From assembly GCF_011038845.1 (NCBI RefSeq), contig NZ_JAAKDW010000008.1:112907-176906 (forward strand): a stretch of 64,000 nt of DNA. Reading direction: 5' to 3'. Below the pieces are notes generated by a model, which saw only the letters and a program-made list of their open reading frames with translations, ran no database searches and was not told where the DNA came from. This document shows, piece after piece, positions 1 to 11,889 of the stretch. The translations under genes and the position numbers were made by a program. The first letter of the stretch is position 1. Every line of letters begins with the position of its first letter. This stretch comes from Enterococcus sp. ZJ1622 (GTDB lineage: Bacteria; Bacillota; Bacilli; Lactobacillales; Enterococcaceae).

Positions 1-479
1 AGATTGATCTTGTTTCCATGACGTTCTAAAGTGAACCATTGGACTTCTTTTGCGTCATCTCCTGCGATCAGCGGTTCTTCGCCAATAAACGCCAAGTAGC
101 TCACCGTCACCACCCAGCCGCGCGGATCACGGTTGGGGGTACTGAAAGTATGAAGCTGTTCAATGTTTTCCTGAGAAATGATCACGCCTGTCTCTTCTTG
201 TGTTTCTCGCAAGACACTTTCTCCAGTAGATTCGTTTTTCTGAACAAACCCTCCAGGCAATGCCCATGAATTCCGATATGGATGTCCTTTTCGCTGGATC
301 AGCAGCACTTTCAGCTGATCTTCTTCTTTGTTGTAGCACATCAGTACGATATCGACAGTCAAGGAGGGTTTGTCATATTCTGGACGTTCTTGTTTTTGGT
401 ACCAAGCAAGAAAATCTTCCTCACTTGCTTCGTGCTCGTAATATAATTTTTCTTCTTCTTTAGAAGCAAATTGTTTCAT
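1..479 (-). CDS. NUDIX hydrolase (3' end cut by window edge)
   Basis: Reading leftward from the ATG at 479 gives an open frame that runs off the window edge (159 complete codons). A full Nudix box is present at about residues 77-99 (GGFVQKNE...RETQEETGV), matching GX5EX7REUXEEXGU, so this should hydrolyse a nucleoside diphosphate linked to another moiety with a divalent metal. The substrate cannot be told from sequence. A LPGG motif just before the box and VTVSYLAF after it fit the NrtR/ADP-ribose pyrophosphatase-like branch, but the C-terminus that would decide enzyme versus regulator lies outside the window. The ribosome site GGAGG sits 8 bases before the ATG. Neighbour metG is divergent and functionally unrelated. 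Confidence 0.85.
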   Translation of the reverse strand, partial: MKQFASKEEEKLYYEHEASEEDFLAWYQKQERPEYDKPSLTVDIVLMCYNKEEDQLKVLLIQRKGHPYRNSWALPGGFVQKNESTGESVLRETQEETGVIISQENIEQLHTFSTPNRDPRGWVVTVSYLAFIGEEPLIAGDDAKEVQWFTLERHGNKIN

Positions 480-519
480 TTATGCCACCTCCACTGACTT
501 TAAAAGTACTTTTTACCTT

Positions 520-547
520 ATTGTAGCAGACTCTGGAAAAAAACCAA
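520..547 (-). promoter_or_regulatory. Promoter of the NUDIX gene
   Basis: On the minus strand TTGGTT (547-542), a 16-base spacer and TACAAT (525-520) precede the NUDIX start by about 40 bases. Confidence 0.5.
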
Positions 548-576
548 GAATTTGCATGAAAAAGCGGTGCATTCAC

Positions 577-861
577 TTAGATATGGAACAAGAAAGGCAG
601 AATCAAATTAAATAAGAAGAAAAGCAGATAAAACGGCAGGATTTTCAATCTTTCTTCACGGATGGCATAAAAACCGCAGATGATGATATACGCATCAATG
701 GCAAACCGAAAAAGTCGAGCCGCCAGTAAAAAACTGCTTAAGCTGCCAGTCAAATTAAAATATCCGTACATTCTTACATAAAAATAGCTGAATAATAAAT
801 GTAGTAAAGAAAGCAGCGCGATACTGATCGTAAAAAACAAATGTTTCTTTTGCATGAGCAT
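577..861 (-). CDS. Small hypothetical membrane protein
   Basis: This is a 94-residue, very hydrophobic protein with three to four membrane segments separated by short charged stretches (YVRMYGY, AIREERLK). I do not recognise a family. The frame is open further upstream to 1017, but that extension would cross the metG promoter and has no ribosome site. The ATG at 861 has AAAGGA 5-8 bases upstream, and a second ATG lies at 855. It is divergent from metG and stands alone. Function unknown. Confidence 0.6.
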   Translation of the reverse strand: MLMQKKHLFFTISIALLSLLHLLFSYFYVRMYGYFNLTGSLSSFLLAARLFRFAIDAYIIICGFYAIREERLKILPFYLLFFLFNLILPFLFHI

Positions 862-984
862 TCCAGTCCTTTTAATAAAATAGATAGTTCTCATTATAAC
901 ATGTTTCCGATGAAAAAAATCAAGGAGTAGGCAATCAGTTTCAATCGTGAGATTCGAAAAAAAGCCAACAGCCAATCCGTTTTG

Positions 985-993
985 TGGTATACT
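985..993 (+). promoter_or_regulatory. Extended -10 promoter of metG
   Basis: TGGTATACT is an extended -10 (TGn-TATACT) about 47 bases before the metG start. No good -35 is visible, which is usual for extended -10 promoters. There is no room for a T-box leader between it and the start. Confidence 0.55.
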
Positions 994-1024
994 AGCAAGG
1001 AAACGAATTCGCATCATGCGATAA

Positions 1025-3049
<2,025 letters not shown>

Positions 3050-3060
3050 AATCGAAAGAA

Positions 3061-3097
3061 AGGGATTGTGACAAAAGTCTTGTCACAGTCCCTTTTT
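3061..3097 (+). terminator. metG terminator of the TGTGACA hairpin type
   Basis: AGGGATTGTGACA pairs with TGTCACAGTCCCT around a 7-base loop, followed by six T. The same TGACA...TGTCACAG(C/T)(C/T)CCTTT hairpin recurs at four other sites in the window, always next to a repeat cluster. Confidence 0.85.
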
Positions 3098-3106
3098 TCG
3101 AATAAA

Positions 3107-3220
3107 TGGTGTTCCAACTGCTGCTTCTCGGCAATAAGTTCACTGAACAAGAAAATATGAGGAGATATTTTCTGTTCAGTATCCTTATTCCTTAAAGCAG
3201 AACGCAGTTGTCACAACCTC
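3107..3220 (+). repeat. Intergenic hairpin repeat, cluster A (one unit, subtype 1)
   Basis: One ~114-bp unit starts GGTGTTCC and ends TCACAACCTC. Its arms pair almost end to end: CTGCTGCTTCTCGG with TTAAAGCAGAACGCAG, AATAAG with CTTATT, ACTGAACA-AGAAAATA with TATTTTCT-GTTCAGT. The apical part is TATGAGGAGATATTTT. Nearly the same unit occurs in clusters C and E. Confidence 0.8.
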
Positions 3221-3233
3221 TTTTTGATTCCTG

Positions 3234-3506
3234 TCAATTGCCCCAGTGAGGATTATGGAAGCCAATCATATAATAAAGACACATATAACTATATAAAATG
3301 TATCCTAGAAAAAGGAGTACGACCTTTATCCAACGAGGAAATCTATAGCTTCCTAAAAACAAAAGAAAAAGCGGCTGTGAATAGTTGAATAAAATATTTG
3401 TGACCCTTTCACTTGTCTGCCAATTAAGAAAAAGGCTGATAGGGATCGTAAAGACAGAAAGAAGCAGCATAATGAGAAGTGGACGAGCGGTTTTTAAGTG
3501 ATTCAT
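3234..3506 (-). CDS. Small hypothetical membrane protein
   Basis: This 90-residue protein has three predicted membrane helices (about residues 9-28, 42-53 and 60-82) and no motif I recognise. AAGGAG lies 7 bases before the ATG, so translation is likely. It sits downstream of the secreted-protein gene at 3536-4141 on the same strand with a gap of only ~30 bases, so the two may be co-transcribed. That suggests, without proof, a membrane partner for the secreted protein. Confidence 0.6.
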   Translation of the reverse strand: MNHLKTARPLLIMLLLSVFTIPISLFLNWQTSERVTNILFNYSQPLFLLFLGSYRFPRWIKVVLLFLGYILYSYMCLYYMIGFHNPHWGN

Positions 3507-3535
3507 CTGGTACTCCTTTTTATTTATTCAAAAGA

Positions 3536-4141
3536 TCACACTGTTGCTTGAGTCGTGCTGTTTATATTATTAATAGGAAAGTGTGCACTAACAGTCATAC
3601 GCGCTCCACCAGCAGATCGTCCTCTATTGATCCATAGCTTTATATCTCCAGCTCCTTGGTCTAACCTAGAAGCCAATAAACTAGATCCAAAAAATCCAAC
3701 TACAGCACCTAAAACACCACCAATCATTGCTCCATATAAAATTCCGTTTAATCTAAACCCCATAGCATTCAATCCTAAAGAATTTCTAACATTCGCTAAG
3801 CCATTCCTTGAAGTTGCATAGACATTGTATCCACCATTTACAAGTCTTTCGGACCAACCAGAACCAGATCGAGTTGTATAAGTAACTTCAGCTCCATCAT
3901 ATTTCAACATAATATTTGTCATTATTTCTTCAGATGATACCGTTTTTGATTGCATAGCAATTCTAAAATTCGCACTATTTAGTTCTTTATCCAATGCTAA
4001 CATCTTTTCGTTAACTTCAACTTTAGTTATTTCTAACTCACTGACCGGTGTGGCTACTTCACTAGCATAGGTTAAAGGAGTAAAAAAATAATTCAGTGTT
4101 AAAAAGAATATAATTGTACAAATGTTGACTGCTTTTTTCAA
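3536..4141 (-). CDS. Secreted glycine-zipper protein, unknown function
   Basis: About 201 residues with a signal peptide (KKAVNICTIIFFLTLNYFF, likely cut near TYAS) and a glycine-rich membrane-like segment at about residues 140-160 (GAMIGGVLGAVVGFFGSSL) of GxxxG zipper type. I recognise no family. The frame allows an ATG at 4153, but AAAGG then touches the start. The TTG at 4141 has GGATGGAG six bases upstream and gives a classic MKKA-type signal peptide, so I prefer it. The gene is divergent from a membrane-anchored XRE regulator (4394) and probably co-transcribed with the small membrane protein at 3234-3506. It could be a surface, stress or peptide-toxin-like protein; the sequence does not decide. 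Confidence 0.6.
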   Translation of the reverse strand: MKKAVNICTIIFFLTLNYFFTPLTYASEVATPVSELEITKVEVNEKMLALDKELNSANFRIAMQSKTVSSEEIMTNIMLKYDGAEVTYTTRSGSGWSERLVNGGYNVYATSRNGLANVRNSLGLNAMGFRLNGILYGAMIGGVLGAVVGFFGSSLLASRLDQGAGDIKLWINRGRSAGGARMTVSAHFPINNINSTTQATV

Positions 4142-4280
4142 ATAACTCTCCATCCTTTCGTTTTCACAAAACTTAAAATCTTAACAATAAAAATTCGTCA
4201 ACCTCCTTTCTACTGTCATGTTCTACTAAAAGTAGAGATTTTAAAAGAACCAATTTGTTTACATAGCGTTTACATCTGCC

Positions 4281-4299
4281 GTAGCGTTACTTGCGCTAC
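4281..4299. promoter_or_regulatory. Inverted repeat between divergent genes
   Basis: GTAGCG TTACTTG CGCTAC is a perfect 6-bp inverted repeat in the shared upstream region of the secreted-protein gene and the XRE regulator. It is a candidate operator for the regulator (inference). A TATAAT for the regulator lies at 4364-4369. Confidence 0.4.
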
Positions 4300-4393
4300 C
4301 TTGGATCTCCATCATTTATTTTAAAAATATTGTTATTAAATAGGTTTTTCAAATCATTATATGTATAATTTAAAATAAAAAGGAGAAGTGCCA

Positions 4394-4891
4394 ATGAGTT
4401 TAGGACAGCGACTTAAGTTCATCCGAGAAAGAGAAAATTATTCACAAAGAGAAATCGCAGAAAAATTAGGCATCTCTAGGCAATCCATATCAAAATGGGA
4501 AAACGATCGTGGGTTCCCTGACTATGATAATTTATTAAAACTCAGTAGTTTGTTGAATGTCTCGATTGCTGAATTATTGGAGAATGAAACACTTCCTCGA
4601 ACAAAAAAATTAATATCAGAAGTATGTGACAAGGAAAGAACGATGACAATAGAAGTTTCTAATGGAAAAAAAATCTTGATTGAAGATTGCCAGATTCTTC
4701 TATTTTTATCCGTGCTAAGCTGCGTCGTATTTCCTACTGGATTTATTGTTGTACCTTACGTCTTACATGAAATCGAAAGGATAGATCGGTACTATGGATT
4801 AACTGTGTTGATTTGTGTTGGTTCTTTACTGGTCAATTTATATTATGCTTATTTTCACGTTACTTTTTTCTTAGATCTTATTCTCTTATAA
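4394..4891 (+). CDS. XRE-family regulator with C-terminal membrane anchor
   Basis: 165 residues. Residues 3-57 form a Cro/C1-type helix-turn-helix (SQREIAEKLGISRQSISKWEN is the recognition unit). A short linker follows, then two hydrophobic helices (about 96-116 and 133-163), so the DNA-binding domain should be tethered at the membrane. The frame also allows a GTG at 4388, but AGGAG is then only 2 bases away; the ATG at 4394 has 8-base spacing. It is divergent from the secreted glycine-zipper gene, which it may regulate. Such anchored XRE proteins often sense envelope or peptide signals, but the ligand is unknown here. Confidence 0.8.
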   Translation: MSLGQRLKFIRERENYSQREIAEKLGISRQSISKWENDRGFPDYDNLLKLSSLLNVSIAELLENETLPRTKKLISEVCDKERTMTIEVSNGKKILIEDCQILLFLSVLSCVVFPTGFIVVPYVLHEIERIDRYYGLTVLICVGSLLVNLYYAYFHVTFFLDLILL

Positions 4892-4902
4892 AGAATAATA
4901 AA

Positions 4903-4936
4903 AACAATCGCCGTAGAATTGGCGATTGTTCTCTTC
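4903..4936. terminator. Terminator between convergent genes
   Basis: AACAATCGCC and GGCGATTGTT form a perfect 10-bp stem around 8 bases, followed by a T-rich stretch. It lies between the convergent XRE gene and the membrane protein gene at 4956. Confidence 0.75.
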
Positions 4937-4955
4937 TTTGACACATAAAAGCTGG

Positions 4956-5543
4956 TCAATTGTTTTTATGATATACCTTTAGTTTCGTTTTCAACCGACT
5001 TGGTAGAAGTGCTGTGAGTAGAGCAAACGGAATGGAAAAAACGTACCAGAAAATCGTTCGTCCAATACCATAACGCTGATACAGTTTCGTCAGCATCACA
5101 TGAAGCAAGACCAAACCTAACAGCAATGCCCCAGCAGAAAACCAGACATTATCCCAATGAACGAACTGACGAAGGATCATCACGCCTACCGGATAAAAGT
5201 AAAAATAGATTCCAACTAACGTCATCCGCCAATTCTTGGTAAATGTTCCGATATTCAGCAAAAAGAATATAGCAGAAAGCAAAATCCCAATCGGCGGGAA
5301 AAGTCCTACTAGAAAGGAATAGAGCATCCCCCAGAAAATCATGACAGGACCTTTGATCACTGCGACAACTGCGATAAAAAGTGTGACTAAGATCAGCTGT
5401 TGAGAAAAAGTCGCAACAGTGAGTAAACCAAATAAAATCAGCGTCAGCCAGTGCCAGCGGGATTGCTGCTGCTCTTTGCGGGAGATATCGACTCGTTTCG
5501 TCAATAAATCGGCTAATTTTGGATAATTATGTTTGAAATCCAT
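4956..5543 (-). CDS. Hypothetical multi-pass membrane protein
   Basis: 195 residues: a polar N-terminus (about 30 residues, YPKLADLLTKRVDISRKEQQQ) followed by five to six hydrophobic helices and a basic tail (SRLKTKLKVYHKN). No catalytic motif is visible and I recognise no family. AGGAGG lies 8 bases before the ATG (GGAGGATTTTCTCTATG). It is a single gene, convergent with the XRE regulator. Confidence 0.7.
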   Translation of the reverse strand: MDFKHNYPKLADLLTKRVDISRKEQQQSRWHWLTLILFGLLTVATFSQQLILVTLFIAVVAVIKGPVMIFWGMLYSFLVGLFPPIGILLSAIFFLLNIGTFTKNWRMTLVGIYFYFYPVGVMILRQFVHWDNVWFSAGALLLGLVLLHVMLTKLYQRYGIGRTIFWYVFSIPFALLTALLPSRLKTKLKVYHKNN

Positions 5544-5718
5544 AGAGAAAATCCTCCTTATTGTAAAGGCTTAGTCCTATTCTACGCAATCAAAGACAAG
5601 AAAACATCCGTCTTAAGAGGGATATTTTCGCTAAAAATTTCTGAAAATAATGGTAAATCAAAAAAATCTCAGTTATACTGAATCTTATATCAAAAATCAA
5701 TGGGAAAAGAGGAGAGAG

Positions 5719-7044
5719 ATGAACGGTAAATTAAAACGTGAAATTAATTTATTTGGTGCATTGGCTACAGTAATGGGAACGGTCATTGGTGCAGGGGTGT
5801 TTTTCAAGACAGCTTCTGTGACGGCAAGCACTCAATCGACGAGTTTGACACTGTTAGCTTGGCTACTGGGTGGTTTATTGACGATCTGTGCAGGACTGAC
5901 TGTCGCAGAATTGGCGACAGCGATACCTGAAACGGGTGGCGCAGTCAAGTATATCGAAGCGGCATACGGGAAGCTTCCTAGCTTTTTATTAGGCTGGTCA
6001 CAAAGCCTGATTTATTTTCCGGCAAATATCGCAGCTCTTTCGATCATTTTTGCTACCCAGCTCACGAATTTACTGCAGATTTCTGCCGATTATCTGCTTT
6101 TGATCGCAGTGATCACCGCGATTTCGATCACCGGGTTGAACTTGTTGGGAACTAAGGTCGGGGCCTATGTGCAATCTGCCACACTGATCGTCAAGCTGAT
6201 ACCGATCGCGGTCATCGTAGTTTGGGGGTTATTGACGCCAGGTAGCGGTGCTGTTCAGCTTTTCCCGATTGAAGCAGGAAAAGATACGACATTTGTCGAA
6301 GGGTTGAGCAGTGCATTGCTAGCGACCTTATTTGCTTACGACGGATGGCTCGGTGTAGGTGCGATGGCTGGAGAGATGAAGCGGCCTGAAAAAGATCTGC
6401 CTAAAGCGATTATCTTAGGATTGAGCTTCGTGACTTTGGTCTATTTACTGATCAACTTTGTTTTTCTGAAGACACTTCCTGTTGAACAGATCGCAGGAAA
6501 TCTGAACGCAGCATCAGATGCTTCATCCGTGATTTTTGGAGAGTTAGGCGGGAAGATCGTTACGATCGGGATTTTGATTTCCGTTTACGGTGCCTTGAAC
6601 GGGTATACTTTGACTGGGATACGTGTTCCTTATGCGATGGCACTGGAAAATGAACTGCCGTTTAGTAATTATCTGACAAAGCTATCCAAAAAATTCACAG
6701 TTCCTTATGTGCCAGCCCTCTTTCAGCTAGTCATCGCCTGTATCATGATGAGTCTTGGTTCTTTCGATTTCCTGACTGATATGCTGATCTTTGTGATGTG
6801 GTTGTTCAGCTTATTGCTTTTTGTCGGTGTATTCGTTCTTAGAAAAAAAGCGCCGGAATTGCCTAGACCCTATAAAGTACCATTGTATCCAGTGATACCT
6901 GTGATCGCGATCCTTGGAGCAGTCTTCATTTTGGGAATGACCCTGCTGACTCAGACAAATCTAGCTTTGATCGGGATTGGCGTCACCTTGTTAGGAATCC
7001 CTGTATATTATAAAAAAAAGCATGATAGTCGAAAAAACGGTTAG
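5719..7044 (+). CDS. APC-family amino acid permease
   Basis: 441 residues with about 12 membrane helices. The first helix carries the APC signature (GTVIGAGVFFKTASVTA, about residues 18-34), the site that binds the amino-acid backbone. The family includes the Ser/Thr exchanger SteT and YfnA; the substrate cannot be read from sequence. The open frame begins at 5650, but the ATG at 5719 has GAGGAG five bases upstream and starts a normal APC N-terminus (MNGKLKREINLFGAL). It is a single-gene unit ended by a hairpin terminator. Confidence 0.85.
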   Translation: MNGKLKREINLFGALATVMGTVIGAGVFFKTASVTASTQSTSLTLLAWLLGGLLTICAGLTVAELATAIPETGGAVKYIEAAYGKLPSFLLGWSQSLIYFPANIAALSIIFATQLTNLLQISADYLLLIAVITAISITGLNLLGTKVGAYVQSATLIVKLIPIAVIVVWGLLTPGSGAVQLFPIEAGKDTTFVEGLSSALLATLFAYDGWLGVGAMAGEMKRPEKDLPKAIILGLSFVTLVYLLINFVFLKTLPVEQIAGNLNAASDASSVIFGELGGKIVTIGILISVYGALNGYTLTGIRVPYAMALENELPFSNYLTKLSKKFTVPYVPALFQLVIACIMMSLGSFDFLTDMLIFVMWLFSLLLFVGVFVLRKKAPELPRPYKVPLYPVIPVIAILGAVFILGMTLLTQTNLALIGIGVTLLGIPVYYKKKHDSRKNG

Positions 7045-7050
7045 AATAAC

Positions 7051-7092
7051 AAAAAAGTGCGGAGGACATTTCTTGTCTCTTCGTACTTTTTC
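7051..7092 (+). terminator. Terminator of the amino acid permease
   Basis: AAAAAGTGCGgAGgACA pairs with TGTCTCTTCGTACTTTTT around a short loop, ending in a T run. Confidence 0.7.
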
Positions 7093-7196
7093 TGTTTCAG
7101 TAAGAAAAGCAGGGGACTTATTTTTCTTTTTGGTTTTTGCTACTTCTGAAAGCCGTCCATCTGTGCTAAAGTAAATGATGAAAAGGAGCGATAAAA

Positions 7197-7959
7197 ATGA
7201 TATTTGATTCTCATACCCACTTAAATGCGGAACAATTTAATGAAGATATCCCAGAAACAGTGAAACGGGCGCAGGAGATGGGCGTGACTAAAATGGCAGT
7301 TGTCGGATTTGATACACCAACCATCGAAAAATCGTTGCTGCTAAGTCGCGAGTATCCAAACATATACAGTATCATCGGCTGGCATCCCACAGAGGCTGGC
7401 AGCTATACGAAAGAGATCGAGCAGAAACTCCAAGAACAGCTGACCTTACCGAAAGTGGTCGCTTTAGGCGAAATCGGCTTGGATTATCACTGGATGGAAG
7501 ACCCGAAAGACGTACAGGACAAAGTATTTCGCAGACAGATCGCGATCGCAAAAGAAATGAACCTGCCAATCAGCATCCATACACGAGAAGCGCTTGAAGA
7601 TACGTACAAAGTATTGAAAGAAGAAGACGTGCGGGACATCGGCGGGATCATGCACAGCTTCAGTGGAGATTTTGAATGGGCAGAACGCTTCCTGGACCTT
7701 GGGATGCATATCTCTTTCAGCGGGGTCGTGACCTTCAAAAAAGCACTGGATGTCCAAGATGCAGCAGCAAAAGTTCCAATTGAACGGATGTTAGTAGAAA
7801 CGGATGCGCCTTATCTTGCTCCAGTACCTTTCCGGGGCAAAAGGAATGAACCGGGCTACACACGGTATACCGTCGAAAAAATCGCAGAGTTACGCCAGGC
7901 ACCAATGGAAGAAATTGCCGCTCAAACATGGAAAAACGCCCATCGGTTATTCGGACTAA

Positions 7960-7973
<14 letters not shown>
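7197..7973 (+). CDS. tatD: TatD-family metal-dependent hydrolase
   Basis: 258 residues, a TIM-barrel metallo-hydrolase of the TatD/YcfH family with deoxyribonuclease activity in characterised members. Metal ligands are visible: DSHTHLN (His6, His8), the Glu of GEIGLDYHW, His of SIHTREA, His of MHSFSG and the Asp of [10 protein letters not shown]. It is the first gene of a tight cluster: its 3' end overlaps rnmV by 14 bases, and rnmV overlaps rsmA by 8. This order (tatD-rnmV-rsmA) is conserved in Firmicutes and links the three to nucleic-acid maintenance and rRNA maturation. AAAGGAG stands 10 bases before the ATG. Confidence 0.95.
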
Positions 7974-9412
<1,439 letters not shown>

Positions 9413-9423
9413 GAATAAAAAGC

Positions 9424-9472
9424 AAAAAAGAATGGAGTGGAAGAGAGGATCTGTCCGCTTCATTCTTTTTTA
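9424..9472 (+). terminator. Terminator of tatD-rnmV-rsmA
   Basis: AAAAAAGAATGgAGtGGA pairs with TCCgCTtCATTCTTTTTT around ~14 bases and ends in T6. Confidence 0.75.
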
Positions 9473-9482
9473 TCGGACAAAG

Positions 9483-9540
9483 TGTCTTGACACATAAAAT
9501 GAATAGCGATAGAATGAAGCGACATTAAGATGTCAAGACA
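9483..9540 (+). promoter_or_regulatory. Promoter with TGTCTTGACA palindromic half-sites (NiaR-like operator)
   Basis: Consensus -35 TTGACA (9487-9492), a 17-base spacer and -10 TAGAAT (9510-9515). TGTCTTGACA (9483-9492) covers the -35, and its exact reverse complement TGTCAAGACA lies at 9531-9540 past the start site. TGTC-type half-sites of this kind are, from memory, those of the niacin-responsive repressor NiaR (YrxA) of Firmicutes. If so, niacin would shut off the downstream transporter. Confidence 0.7.
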
Positions 9541-9555
9541 GTTTAGGAGTGAAAA

Positions 9556-10188
9556 ATGATGAAGAAAAACTCAGTTCGAAAATTAACCATCTCCGCATTA
9601 TTGATCGGTATGGGCGTGATCATCCCGATGATCATGCCGAAGATCATGATCCCGCCAGCTTCCTTTACACTTGCTTCACATGTGCCATTATTTATTGCAA
9701 TGTTTTTTTCACCGGGAGTAGCAGTGGCGGTCGCTTTAGGTACAACATTCGGTTTCTTTTTGACAACGCCTGTGATCATTGCGCTTCGAGCGTTATCACA
9801 TATCGTATTTGCGTTGATCGGTGCATGGTATTTACAGAAAAATCCGAGTCTAGTTCTGAAAAACGGCCAATTTACTTTGGCAAATTGGCGATTCCAAGGA
9901 TTCAATTTCTTGATTGGTGTGATCCACTCTCTTGTTGAGATGCTAGTCGTGAGTGCCTTTTATTTCATGGGGAACATGCCGGATACGTATTATTCGGAAG
10001 GCTACTTTTATACAGTTTTCATTTTGATGGGGATCGGTGGTTTGATCCACAGCTTGGTAGATTATAATATCGCTTATTTCGTCGCAGGAACATTGAGCAG
10101 ATATTTTGATATTCCAGTATTTACGGAAGCAAAGAAACGCAGCCGGAAAGAGACACTTCATGGATTTTCAAGTAAAGCAGCTAAGTAG
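9556..10188 (+). CDS. niaX: ECF transporter S component, probably niacin-specific
   Basis: 210 residues with about six membrane helices and the short, all-helical build of energy-coupling-factor S components (start VRKLTISALLIGMGVIIP, then FFSPGVAVAVALGTTFGFF). It would pair with the shared EcfA-EcfA'-EcfT module encoded elsewhere. The substrate call rests on the upstream NiaR-like palindrome, since S components share little sequence; the protein alone shows only ECF-S. ATG codons at 9556 and 9559 both follow TAGGAG. Single gene; downstream is repeat cluster B and the convergent msmK. Confidence 0.65.
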   Translation: MMKKNSVRKLTISALLIGMGVIIPMIMPKIMIPPASFTLASHVPLFIAMFFSPGVAVAVALGTTFGFFLTTPVIIALRALSHIVFALIGAWYLQKNPSLVLKNGQFTLANWRFQGFNFLIGVIHSLVEMLVVSAFYFMGNMPDTYYSEGYFYTVFILMGIGGLIHSLVDYNIAYFVAGTLSRYFDIPVFTEAKKRSRKETLHGFSSKAAK

Positions 10189-10212
10189 AATCGACGAGTC
10201 ATCCCAGAGAAA

Positions 10213-10573
10213 GAGGTTGTGATCCTGCCGTTTAACTCTGAGGCACAAGGAACAATTTCAAAAAACAGCTTCTCATGTTTGATGAATATTGTGACTTGTG
10301 CCCGAGGAGTTGGCAGGAGAACACCGTGTATGAGAGGTTGTGAAAAAGCTGCCCTGCATCTAGTAATAAGAACAGACAAACAAAAATAGCTCTTCATATT
10401 TTTCGTTTGGCTGGACTTATTACCGCAGATGCAAGCTTTTGAACACCGTTTATAGAGAGGTTGTGAAAGAGACGTTTAGCCTTGAGTGATAAGAAGTGAT
10501 TTTGAAAAATAGCTTCCCATATTTTTACAAAATCGTGTCTTATTGCCGATAGGCTATCTCATGAATTCCGTTG
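10213..10573 (-). repeat. Intergenic hairpin repeat, cluster B (three units)
   Basis: Three tandem units in minus orientation, each from GAGGTTGTGA to a GAACACCG-like end: 10213-10329 (subtype 2, arms GAGGCACAAGGAACAATTTC and TTGTGACTTGTGCCC), 10333-10451 (subtype 4, GTAATAAGAACAGAC with GGACTTATTACCGCAG), 10457-10573 (subtype 3, GATAAGAAGTGATTTTG with ACAAAATCGTGTCTTATTGCC). All share the apical TAGCTnnnCATATTTT block. The stretch between niaX and msmK (10189-10626) contains no gene. Confidence 0.8.
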
Positions 10574-10579
10574 ATTCGA

Positions 10580-10618
10580 AAAAAAGAGCTACGACAAGTC
10601 TTTTGTCGCAGCTCCTAA
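10580..10618 (-). terminator. msmK terminator of the TGTGACA type
   Basis: On the minus strand GAGCTGCGACA pairs with TGTCGTAGCTC and is followed by seven T. It directly follows the msmK stop and abuts repeat unit B3. Confidence 0.8.
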
Positions 10619-10626
10619 AAGGGGGC

Positions 10627-11736
10627 TTATGGAAGTGTGATGACTTCTTCTGTTTCTTTATCAAAGAAATGGCCTTTGTTGATATTGAATGCAAGATCGA
10701 CCATTTCGCCTGGCTTATGGAAGTCACGTGCATCTACTTTTGAGATGAATTCGGTCGTTCCAGTTTTAGTATAAAGCATCGTTTCAGCACCTAATAATTC
10801 GGAAACAACGACTTCAGACTTCACTACAGCCTCTGGAGAAGCTTCGAGTGCTACTTGTTCGCTATGGATGTCTTCTGGACGGATACCGAAGACCACTTCT
10901 TTTCCTTCGTATCCTTTTTCGACCAATACTTTATTCTTGCCTTCTGGGATCTTGAGCTTCAAGCCGTGACCGTCAGAAATGACGCCGTCTTTCAGTGTCA
11001 CATGGAAGAAGTTCATTGCAGGAGAGCCGATGAAGCCGGCAACGAACATATTGACTGGTGTGTCATAGACTTCCTTTGGCGTACCGATTTGCTGGATGAA
11101 TCCATCCTTCATGATGACGATCCGGTCTGCCATCGTCATTGCTTCTGTCTGGTCATGGGTCACATAGATCGTGGTGGTTTCCAGGCGTTGATGAAGCTTC
11201 GCAATCTCCGCACGCATGGCTACACGCAATTTTGCATCCAAGTTTGACAAAGGTTCATCCATCAAAAAGACTTTTGCATCCCGAACGATTGCCCGACCTA
11301 AAGCGACACGCTGACGTTGTCCACCTGATAGAGCCGCAGGTTTACGTTTCAAGTATTCAGTCAATCCTAAGATCTCTGCTGCATTGTCCACACGTTTTTT
11401 GATATCCGCTTTATCATATTTTCGCAGTTTCAACCCGAAAGCCATGTTGTCGAAAACAGTCATATGAGGATACAATGCGTAGTTCTGGAAAACCATTGCG
11501 ATGTCCCGATCTTTTGGTGCAATGTCATTCATGACTTTGCCGCCGATGTTCAATTCTCCCTCAGAAATATCTTCTAATCCGGCGATCATCCGTAGAGTCG
11601 TCGATTTACCACACCCGGAAGGACCGACAAAAACGATAAATTCCCGATCTTTGATTGCCAGATTGAAATCCGTTACGGAATAGTTCTCAGCGTTGTCATA
11701 TTTTTTGTATACATTTTTCAGAGCCATTTCTACCAT
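10627..11736 (-). CDS. msmK: Sugar ABC transporter ATPase (MsmK/UgpC type)
   Basis: 369 residues. ABC ATPase with Walker [10 protein letters not shown] (about residue 37), signature [14 protein letters not shown], Walker [14 protein letters not shown], the H-loop in [14 protein letters not shown], and a C-terminal TOBE/regulatory domain from about residue 240. Such an ATPase usually energises several carbohydrate importers, and it stands alone here without permease genes, which fits a shared ATPase. The open frame reaches 11748, but [13 protein letters not shown] from the ATG at 11736 is the usual N-terminus. A cre box sits in its promoter, so catabolite repression by CcpA is likely. The symbol follows the streptococcal homologue. 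Confidence 0.88.
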   Translation of the reverse strand: MVEMALKNVYKKYDNAENYSVTDFNLAIKDREFIVFVGPSGCGKSTTLRMIAGLEDISEGELNIGGKVMNDIAPKDRDIAMVFQNYALYPHMTVFDNMAFGLKLRKYDKADIKKRVDNAAEILGLTEYLKRKPAALSGGQRQRVALGRAIVRDAKVFLMDEPLSNLDAKLRVAMRAEIAKLHQRLETTTIYVTHDQTEAMTMADRIVIMKDGFIQQIGTPKEVYDTPVNMFVAGFIGSPAMNFFHVTLKDGVISDGHGLKLKIPEGKNKVLVEKGYEGKEVVFGIRPEDIHSEQVALEASPEAVVKSEVVVSELLGAETMLYTKTGTTEFISKVDARDFHKPGEMVDLAFNINKGHFFDKETEEVITLP

Positions 11737-11777
11737 GAGCGATACCACACTTTCTATTAGTTTTATTACTTGTTTTA

Positions 11778-11807
11778 AGTATAAATGAAAGCGTTAACTG
11801 TGGGCAA
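11778..11807 (-). promoter_or_regulatory. msmK promoter with embedded cre box
   Basis: On the minus strand -35 TTGCCC (11807-11802), an 18-base spacer and -10 TATACT (11783-11778). The spacer is filled by ATGAAAGCGTTAACT (11785-11799, plus-strand reading), which fits the CcpA consensus WTGNAANCGNWNNCW. A cre box between -35 and -10 acts by repression. Confidence 0.75.
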
Positions 11808-11889
11808 TGGCAGAATGAACAAGAATTTCAGCCTTTTTTTGTCAATATGCCAGTTTTGGTGGACGAAGCATGTGAATAGCCATGAAATT

